Below, piece after piece: positions 58,246 through 64,000 of a stretch of 64,000 nt of DNA. The stretch spans positions 77,849 through 141,848 of the forward strand of contig CAZDEE010000001.1 of the NCBI GenBank assembly GCA_964504595.1. The letters are read 5' to 3'. Origin of the DNA: CAG-826 sp964504595 (lineage in GTDB: Bacteria > Bacillota_I > Bacilli_A > RFN20 > CAG-826). Within the stretch, counting starts at the first letter, position 1. Each line of letters opens with the position of its first letter. The notes below the pieces were generated by a model. The model made no database searches. It saw only the letters and a list, made by a program, of their open reading frames with translations, and was not told where the DNA came from. The position numbers and the translations under genes were made by a program.

Positions 58246-59304
58246 ATGAAAAAAAGAACATTGACCCGTCAAATTAAAATTGGTAATTTGACATTAGGTG
58301 GTCAAAATAAAGTTATTATTCAATCAATGTGCAATATAAAGACCTCTAATATCGATGATGTAGTTAATCAAATTTTAGAATTAGAAAAAATAGGTGTCGA
58401 ATTAATTCGAGTCTCGATTATGGACAAAGAAGATGCTTTCGCAATTAAGGAAATCAAAAAGCATATTCACATTCCCCTCGTTGCTGACATTCATTTCGAC
58501 TATCATCTAGCTTTGCTCGCAATTGAAAACGGAATTGATAAAATTAGAATAAATCCTGGAAATATTGGTAATATCGATTCTGTTAAAGCGGTTGTGGATA
58601 AATGTAAAGAGCATCATATTCCTATCCGCATTGGAGTTAATTCTGGTTCTTTGGATTCTCAATTTGCAAATAGTTCCTCAAAGGTTAAAGCTGAACAACT
58701 TGTATCCTCAGCAAAAAAACATATTGAAATTCTAGAATCATTAGGTTTTTATGACATTGTGTTATCTTTAAAAGGTAGTAATGTTCTTGAAACAATCGAA
58801 GCCTATCGTCTTGCATCATCAATGTTTGACTATCCTCTTCACTTAGGAATTACCGAAGCGGGAACTAAAGAAATTGGAATAGTTCGTTCTGTAGCCGGTC
58901 TGTCCCCATTATTAGAGGAAGGTATCGGTGATACAATTAGAATTTCTTTAACCGCTGATCCTAAAGAAGAAGTAATAACTTGCAAACGTTTATTGCACGA
59001 TTTAGGACTATATCCTAATTATCCTACATTAATATCTTGTCCTACTTGTGGAAGAACAAACGTTAATTTATTCGAAATTGCAAGTAAAGTTGAAAGTTAT
59101 CTAGAAACAATAAATTCACCAATTACAGTCGCTATTATGGGTTGCGTTGTAAATGGACCTGGAGAAGCTAAACACGCCGATATCGGTGTCGCCGGAGGAA
59201 ATAACTACTGGGTATTATTTAAAAAAGGACAAATAATAAACCGATACTCTAAAAATGAAATCTTAGAAGTACTTTATAAAGAAATACAGTCATTAATTAA
59301 ATAG
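58246..59304 (+). CDS. ispG: 4-hydroxy-3-methylbut-2-en-1-yl diphosphate synthase (flavodoxin type)
   Basis: 352 residues from the ATG at 58246 (TTGGTGA upstream); an in-frame start at 58219 is rejected. IspG is the iron-sulfur enzyme of the MEP isoprenoid pathway that converts MEcPP to HMBPP. The TIM-barrel part starts QIKIGNLTLGGQNKVIIQSM and includes VADIHFDYHLAL and RINPGNIG. The 4Fe-4S ligands are in ISCPTCGRTNVNLFEIA and VAIMGCVVNGPGEAKHADIG. Dxs and IspH of the same pathway are in the window. Confidence 0.96.
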   Translation: MKKRTLTRQIKIGNLTLGGQNKVIIQSMCNIKTSNIDDVVNQILELEKIGVELIRVSIMDKEDAFAIKEIKKHIHIPLVADIHFDYHLALLAIENGIDKIRINPGNIGNIDSVKAVVDKCKEHHIPIRIGVNSGSLDSQFANSSSKVKAEQLVSSAKKHIEILESLGFYDIVLSLKGSNVLETIEAYRLASSMFDYPLHLGITEAGTKEIGIVRSVAGLSPLLEEGIGDTIRISLTADPKEEVITCKRLLHDLGLYPNYPTLISCPTCGRTNVNLFEIASKVESYLETINSPITVAIMGCVVNGPGEAKHADIGVAGGNNYWVLFKKGQIINRYSKNEILEVLYKEIQSLIK

Positions 59305-59334
59305 TTTTTCATATTATAAATATGAGGAACTTAT

Positions 59335-59583
59335 ATGATACCAAACTCGCTTATATCTTATTATATCGATCGATTAACTTTGGAAGATGGTTTAGCATTA
59401 GCTAAAAAGAATGGTGTTATATTTTCATTAGAAGAAGGTCAAATCATTCTCAATTTTATAAAAAAGAATAAACATTTAATTTCTTTAAAAAATAGAGCCA
59501 TTTTAGAAGAAAAAATAAAAAAAGTAGTGGAACCCACTACTTACATGAAAATCGATTATTTACTTAAAAAATATCTTGGTTAA
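59335..59583 (+). CDS. YqfT/DUF2624-like small protein
   Basis: 82 residues, helical, no membrane segment: SLISYYIDRLTLEDGLALAK, then a charged end. Length and the LxxEDxLxxAK pattern fit DUF2624, whose B. subtilis member YqfT sits next to nfo and cshB, as here. The function is unknown. It overlaps the convergent nfo by four bases, and its probable terminator lies inside nfo (59616-59641). Confidence 0.6.
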   Translation: MIPNSLISYYIDRLTLEDGLALAKKNGVIFSLEEGQIILNFIKKNKHLISLKNRAILEEKIKKVVEPTTYMKIDYLLKKYLG

Positions 59584-60443
59584 TCTTGAATAAATTTGCC
59601 ATTTCTTAGCATTTCAATCTCCTTTTTATAAGGAGATTTTTCATTTATAAAAGGAGTTTCAAGAATTAAAGGAATTTCATTTAATAAATCGCAAGAAAAC
59701 CATTTTTCTAAAATTTGAAAACCTATTGTACCATATCCAATATTTTCATGCCGATCCTTATGACTTCCAATTTTATTTTTGCTGTCGTTTAAATGTACGC
59801 ACAATAAGTAATTTAGCCCAATTATTTCATCAAATTCCCTTAAAACTTGATATGGATTACTTATATTTATCCCAGAATCATTTAAATGACAAGTATCTAA
59901 ACATACTCCAATTAAATCTTTGCGATTAACGCCATCAATTATTTTCTTAATCTCTTGAAAATTTCGGCCAACTTCACTACCCTTGCCCGCCATAGTTTCT
60001 AAAGCAATTTTAACATTGTAATTTGAATTATCTAGAACAACATTTAAAGATTTAATTAAAGTCTCAATTCCTTCCTCTAAAGTTCCTTTTACATAGCTTC
60101 CTGGATGAAGAACGATCGTGTTAATTCCCATTGCGTTTGTTCTTTCTAACTCAATTGATAAAATTTTAATGCTCGTTTGTACTTTTTCTTGATCAAGCGG
60201 ATTAGCTAAATTAATAATATATGGAGCGTGAACAACAAATTTCGATATATCTAAACCTCTAACATTCGCTAAAGATATTGCCTCATTGATTTTTAATTCA
60301 TCTAAAGGTACACGATAAGCATTTTGAGGTGCTCCGGTATAAAGCATTAATGTCGTAGCGTTATTAAAAATTGTTTCATTAATCGAATCAAGATAATAAT
60401 TTGGTGCTTTCATCGATACATGACTACCAATATATTTACCCAT
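59580..60443 (-). CDS. nfo: Endonuclease IV, AP endonuclease
   Basis: 287 residues. Nfo cleaves abasic sites in base excision repair using three zinc ions. The TIM-barrel signatures are YIGSHVSMKAPN, VVHAPYIINLANP, IVLHPGSYVKGT, LETMAGKGSEVGRNFQEI, GVCLDTCHLNDSGI, HLNDSKNKIGSHKDRHENIG and a final LILETPF. All three conserved patterns are intact. It follows the DEAD-box gene with an eight-base overlap, the same pairing as B. subtilis cshB-nfo. Confidence 0.96.
   Translation of the reverse strand: MGKYIGSHVSMKAPNYYLDSINETIFNNATTLMLYTGAPQNAYRVPLDELKINEAISLANVRGLDISKFVVHAPYIINLANPLDQEKVQTSIKILSIELERTNAMGINTIVLHPGSYVKGTLEEGIETLIKSLNVVLDNSNYNVKIALETMAGKGSEVGRNFQEIKKIIDGVNRKDLIGVCLDTCHLNDSGINISNPYQVLREFDEIIGLNYLLCVHLNDSKNKIGSHKDRHENIGYGTIGFQILEKWFSCDLLNEIPLILETPFINEKSPYKKEIEMLRNGKFIQD
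59616..59641 (+). terminator. Plus-strand terminator lying inside nfo
   Basis: AATCTCCTT (59616-59624) pairs with AAGGAGATT (59630-59638), followed by five T residues. It would end the ispG-yqfT transcript inside the 3' end of the opposing nfo gene. Confidence 0.65.
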
Positions 60444-61806
60444 TATTTCTACCTTCTTTAGCCTCTTTTTTATATCTTTCGACTCTTTGACGACGAATAT
60501 CCTCTTTTATGATTTTTCTTTTATGTCTTTTTTTAGCTTTATCAACCGCAATTTTAACTTTCTTTTTATAACCCGGTTTTACTTTTTTTGACTTTGTTTT
60601 TGAAATCGCAATTTTAATTTCTTTCTCTAATTCAGAATCTTTCTTTTTAGCTTTTTTCTTTTTAGAAATTAAAGATTCTTCCTCTTTTATAATTTGATTT
60701 TTAAAAGATAAAAATTTTAATTCAACGCCGGCAGTTTGTAGTCGTTTAACGCTATCAACGCTGTCTTGATTATAAAATGTATAACAATTTCCTTTTTGAT
60801 CATAACGACCAGTTCTTCCAGCACGATGAAAATAAAAAGCTAAATCTTTCGGTAAATCAAGATTAATAATATCACTTACACCAGTAATATCTAAGCCTCT
60901 TGCTGCCATATCGCTACAAATAACAATTTGGAAATCATGATTCAAAATTCTTCTCATCATTTGTTTTCTTTCTCGAGAAGTTAAATCGCCATGAAGAACT
61001 CCCACATTTAAGTTTTTACTTAATAATGCTTGATAAACTTCATCAACTTTAGCCTTTGTGGATGAAAAAACCAAACATAAATAAGGATTAATAACTTTAA
61101 TAAAATCGATAAGCGTTGTAATTTCATTTTGATGCTTTATATCAACTACATAATGAGTAACTCGATTTGGAGTGGATGATTTATTTGCAAGCAAGAATCG
61201 ATGCTCTGGCTTGACATATTTTGCTAAAAAAGGAATAAAATTCTCCTTAATTGTCGCGCTAAAAACATAAATTGAAGAATCTTTTAAACGACTAATAATA
61301 TCATCAATTGTGTCTAAAAAACCTAATTCAGTTAACATATCCGCTTCATCTAAAACAACTTCTTTTGCGGTCATTGCGTTTATTGCACCTTCATTGAATG
61401 AAAGATCATGAAGTCTTCCCGGTGTCGCAATTATAATATGTGGAATAGTTTTTAATTTTCCAATAACACGGTTTTTATCATCACCTGATGAAAGTAATCT
61501 AACTCTTAAAAGGGGAAATTTTTCATGAAATTCTTTTAAAAAGTTATAAGTTTGTGAAGCAAGCTCCCTAGTAGGAGAAAAAATAATAGCTTGTACTTCA
61601 TCTTTTTCAAAATCAATTTTTTCGATAATAGGAATTAAAAATGCATGCGTTTTTCCTGAACCAGTTTCAGAAGTAGCAAGCAAAGACTCACCTCGTAAAG
61701 CGCATGGAATAACAACTTCTTGAATCGGTGTTGGATTTTTATATCCTAACGATTCTAAAGCATCAATCATTGTTGTGGACAAAGAAAAACTTTTAAAAGA
61801 ACTCAT
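60436..61806 (-). CDS. cshB: DEAD-box RNA helicase, CshB-like
   Basis: 456 residues from the ATG at 61806 (CGAGGTGA upstream). All helicase motifs are present: Q motif YKNPTPIQ, ATSETGSGKTHAFLIP, PTRELA, TPGRLHDL, DEAD in VLDEADML, SAT, ARGLDI and HRAGRTGRYDQ. A Lys-rich C-terminal tail (~395-456) is likely RNA-binding. The neighbourhood nfo, yqfT, yqfQ, ispH marks it as the YqfR/CshB counterpart, a helicase linked to ribosome and cold-stress functions. It diverges from the yqfQ-like gene. Confidence 0.93.
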   Translation of the reverse strand: MSSFKSFSLSTTMIDALESLGYKNPTPIQEVVIPCALRGESLLATSETGSGKTHAFLIPIIEKIDFEKDEVQAIIFSPTRELASQTYNFLKEFHEKFPLLRVRLLSSGDDKNRVIGKLKTIPHIIIATPGRLHDLSFNEGAINAMTAKEVVLDEADMLTELGFLDTIDDIISRLKDSSIYVFSATIKENFIPFLAKYVKPEHRFLLANKSSTPNRVTHYVVDIKHQNEITTLIDFIKVINPYLCLVFSSTKAKVDEVYQALLSKNLNVGVLHGDLTSRERKQMMRRILNHDFQIVICSDMAARGLDITGVSDIINLDLPKDLAFYFHRAGRTGRYDQKGNCYTFYNQDSVDSVKRLQTAGVELKFLSFKNQIIKEEESLISKKKKAKKKDSELEKEIKIAISKTKSKKVKPGYKKKVKIAVDKAKKRHKRKIIKEDIRRQRVERYKKEAKEGRNNG

Positions 61807-61905
61807 AAAATCACCTCGTTTGAAAAGCAATTAATTTTACCATAATAGCAAAAAAAAGACCACATATATAAATTTTAGACATATACATATATAGAGGTGA
61901 AATAA

Positions 61906-62346
61906 ATGAATCAATTTTTTTATAATCCTTATATGAATAATCGCTACAATCAATATCGAAATCATTTTGTTCAAAATCCATATCTACAAAGCCCTGTTCC
62001 ATTTTCTATTCCAAAAGGCAATTTTTATCGTTCTTCTGTGACTAGTACTATAGGAAATATAAGTTCAAAAGCAACCCTTTCTAAAGTTCTATCCGGAACA
62101 GAAAACATCATTGCGACAGTCAATCAAGTCATTCCTCTTTATCAACAGGTTAAGCCTTTATTTTCAAATTCGAAGATAATTAAAGGAGTTGCTACAAAGT
62201 TATTTCCTTTCACAAATAGAGAGACAAAAACATTTAATAACACTGAAGTTGTTGATGATGTTGAAATTGTTGATAAAAGCAAATATAAAGCAAATAAAGT
62301 TGACACTGAGGAACAAAAAGAACCAAATAAACCATTTTTTGGATAA
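61906..62346 (+). CDS. YqfQ/VrrA-like protein
   Basis: 146 residues behind AGAGGTGA. The N-terminus is rich in Asn, Tyr, Phe and Gln (FYNPYMNNRYNQYRNHFVQ), the middle is mixed (VLSGTENIIATVNQVIPLYQ, then VKPLFSNSKIIKGVATKLFP), and the end is charged. No catalytic motif or membrane helix is seen. The NxYN-type start and the position between cshB and ispH match B. subtilis yqfQ and the related vrrA of B. anthracis. The function is unknown. Confidence 0.7.
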   Translation: MNQFFYNPYMNNRYNQYRNHFVQNPYLQSPVPFSIPKGNFYRSSVTSTIGNISSKATLSKVLSGTENIIATVNQVIPLYQQVKPLFSNSKIIKGVATKLFPFTNRETKTFNNTEVVDDVEIVDKSKYKANKVDTEEQKEPNKPFFG

Positions 62347-62375
62347 TTATGCTAAAATAATACCGGTGATTGTAA

Positions 62376-63236
62376 ATGAAGGTTAAACTTATTAAACCAT
62401 ATGGTTTCTGTATGGGAGTAATTGACGCGATTAAAATTGCAAAAGAAGCAAAAGAAAAATATACTACTAAAAATGTAACAATTTTAGGTATGCTCGTACA
62501 CAACCAAGATGTTACTGATGAATTAAATACATGTGGAATTAAAACCATATATGATGATACTAAATCTTTAAGTGAATTATTAAAACAAATTGACGATGGT
62601 ATCGTTATATTTACCGCGCATGGACACGATAAAGAACTTGAAAAACAAGCCACCAAACAAGGTTTGACTTTTATTGATGCAACTTGTAAATATGTCACAT
62701 ATAATCATAGAAATATTTTAAGAGCCATTCAAGAAGGATATGAAGTAATTTATATTGGAAAAGAAGGTCATTTAGAAACCATTTCAACTCTTTCGCTAAA
62801 TAATAATATATGTCTTTATGATGTCAAAAAAGGACTTCAAAAAGCACCTAAATCATCTAAAATCAAAGTGTTTAATCAAACTACTTTATCACTTCTGGAC
62901 ATTAAAGAAATTTATAAATATTTAGAAGCACATTATAATATCGAAATTGGTGATGAAATTTGTAACGCGACTAGATTAAGACAAGAGTTACTATTAAAAG
63001 AAACAAGGAATTATGATTTAATAATTGTTATTGGTGATAATAAATCTAACAACACTTTATCTTTACTTAATATATCAAAACGAAAGTATCCTAATTCACT
63101 TGTTATACGCGTAAGTAATCTTCTTGAATTAAAGGAACATAAGCTAAATAATATAAGTTCTGCATTAATAATAACAGGCACATCCACTCCATTATCATCA
63201 GCAGATGAAATAATTAAATATCTTAATAATATGTGA
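62376..63236 (+). CDS. ispH: 4-hydroxy-3-methylbut-2-enyl diphosphate reductase
   Basis: 286 residues. IspH is the last enzyme of the MEP pathway, giving IPP and DMAPP. The iron-sulfur cysteines are in YGFCMGVIDAIK, FIDATCKYVTYNH and EICNATRLRQ, with FTAHGHD and VVIG-type (IIVIGDNKSNNTLSL) and TGTSTPLSSADEI segments. The protein is complete. GGTGA precedes the ATG at 62376. Dxs and IspG complete the visible part of the pathway. Confidence 0.96.
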   Translation: MKVKLIKPYGFCMGVIDAIKIAKEAKEKYTTKNVTILGMLVHNQDVTDELNTCGIKTIYDDTKSLSELLKQIDDGIVIFTAHGHDKELEKQATKQGLTFIDATCKYVTYNHRNILRAIQEGYEVIYIGKEGHLETISTLSLNNNICLYDVKKGLQKAPKSSKIKVFNQTTLSLLDIKEIYKYLEAHYNIEIGDEICNATRLRQELLLKETRNYDLIIVIGDNKSNNTLSLLNISKRKYPNSLVIRVSNLLELKEHKLNNISSALIITGTSTPLSSADEIIKYLNNM

Positions 63237-63606
63237 TTATACTTAAAAGTTGAAAAGCTTACAGATAAGCTCATTAAACTTCACAACTAATTCTTTTGGA
63301 GTGTGCATTCTATTATCACTTACTCATCAAATAATATTAACCCAAAAATTATTTAAATAAAATTAGCAAGAATCAACTTTAAAAATTAAAAAGTCATAAC
63401 AAGGCAAGTTAATCAAATACATAATAATCTAATAAAACTAATAAAAACTAGCGGAATTTAGTATTTCAAATAACTCATTTTTCAGCCTAACATTCTACTT
63501 AATAGATCAGACGAAAAGCGAATCCACAATTAAGCAGATTCACTAAATACTATATAGTGATAATTAAATGTCAAAAGTCCATTAGCTTTTTCATATTTTT
63601 TTATTA
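63237..63606. other. Non-coding stretch after ispH
   Basis: About 370 bases with no gene-like reading frame. One small inverted repeat, AGCTTA-CAGA-TAAGCT (63256-63271), lies just after ispH without a T-run. Nothing else is recognised. Confidence 0.5.
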
Positions 63607-64000
63607 TTAAGAAAATAATTTAACTAATATAGAAATAAGTAAAACTATACCATTAATTAGTAATAATAAATATAAGAATCTTTTATCATGATAATAACTA
63701 ACTTTAACATGTTTACATTTTCTTCTTATCAGATGTACCATAATGATTGATGGATTATTAATAGATAGTAGTTGTTTATAATCTTTATCAAATAACACCA
63801 ATTGTGATGGTTTGGTGTTAAATTTAGTTAAATCACCATAATCATATGTAATACCCTTTATTTCATCATAATTTATTTCCTTATTTTGTGTTTTAGTTTT
63901 AACAACTAAACATTCAGCATTTACATAGTATTTTGTTTTAATAAATATTTGTGCAATAAAAGAAATTATAATTAGAATAACATTTATTATTAATATAAAA
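63607..64000 (-). CDS. Membrane protein of unknown function (5' end outside window)
   Basis: The frame is open from the right edge of the window and ends at 63607, giving ~131 residues with no start codon needed inside. A hydrophobic N-terminal segment (ILIIINV-like, about 20 residues) is followed by a soluble, beta-rich stretch (KGITYDYGDLTKFNTKPSQL region, then the LLSINNPSIIMVHLIRRK region) and a C-terminal transmembrane helix (FLYLLLLINGIVLLISILVK). The form is that of small bacterial proteins with a PH-like domain between helices, but no family is confidently recognised. Confidence 0.6.
   Translation of the reverse strand, partial: FILIINVILIIISFIAQIFIKTKYYVNAECLVVKTKTQNKEINYDEIKGITYDYGDLTKFNTKPSQLVLFDKDYKQLLSINNPSIIMVHLIRRKCKHVKVSYYHDKRFLYLLLLINGIVLLISILVKLFS

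Noticed and set aside
1..64000. Mollicutes genetic code with TGA as tryptophan
   Set aside because: TGA ends radC, ruvA and spo0A at the expected family lengths, and Trp is encoded by TGG in conserved places.

Overview
The window is AT-rich (roughly 30% G+C by eye), compact and gene-dense, and comes from a low-GC Gram-positive bacterium (Firmicutes/Bacillota). It uses the standard code: TGA ends radC, ruvA and spo0A. Gene order is strikingly collinear with Bacillus subtilis in separate blocks, and sporulation genes are scattered through it: spoIVFA, spoIVFB, spoVB-like, sirA, spoIVB, spo0A, sigK and spoIIIAH. Compactness, an NadD-YqeK fusion, a divergent SecDF and missing accessory genes suggest a streamlined endospore-forming lineage near Erysipelotrichia or the uncultured RF39/RFN20-type Bacilli. 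That placement is inference.

Layout. 1-4.5 kb: end of valS, a small double-glycine-leader peptide, radC, minCD and spoIVFAB. 4.6-7.7 kb: a lysine-riboswitch-controlled amino-acid ABC transporter inserted in that block. 7.9-11.3 kb: rplU-prp-rpmA, a glycosyltransferase where B. subtilis has spo0B, and obg. 11.4-25.5 kb: ruvAB, yrzE-like gene, DUF421 gene, spoVB, secDF, recJ, relA, then a T-box-controlled hisS-aspS. 25.5-28 kb: tkt-sirA. 28-36 kb: yqhY-nusB-xseAB-dxs-recN-spoIVB-spo0A. 36-39.3 kb: dinB, xerD, deoB. 39.3-42.4 kb: a Crp/Fnr regulator divergent from an ABC importer, then a PemK/MazF-like gene. 42.8-45.8 kb (minus): yqeG-yqeH-yhbY-nadD/yqeK. 45.9-47.1 kb: sigK and a zinc-ribbon membrane protein. 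47.3-49.5 kb (minus): two MORN-repeat proteins. 49.7-55 kb: parC-parE divergent from plsY. 55-58 kb (minus): yneF, spoIIIAH, efp, a membrane protein, an MBL hydrolase, rpmG. 58-64 kb: ispG, yqfT-like gene, nfo, cshB-like gene, yqfQ-like gene, ispH, and a partial membrane protein.

How the parts connect. Much of the sigma-K checkpoint is here: SpoIVB (forespore protease), SpoIVFA/SpoIVFB (anchor and intramembrane protease) and pro-sigma-K with its pro-sequence, the last behind a good sigma-E-type promoter. Sequences matching the Spo0A box precede spo0A and sirA with the same geometry, suggesting Spo0A autoregulation and Spo0A-driven SirA expression. Dxs, IspG and IspH indicate the MEP isoprenoid pathway.

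The least explained items are the double-glycine peptide at 997-1179, whose ribosome binding site lies inside a terminator-like hairpin; the His/Cys-rich tail of HisRS; the twin MORN-repeat proteins; the SecDF that lacks its usual transmembrane acidic residues; and the solitary spoIIIAH. No CRISPR array, insertion sequence, prophage, rRNA or tRNA gene was recognised.
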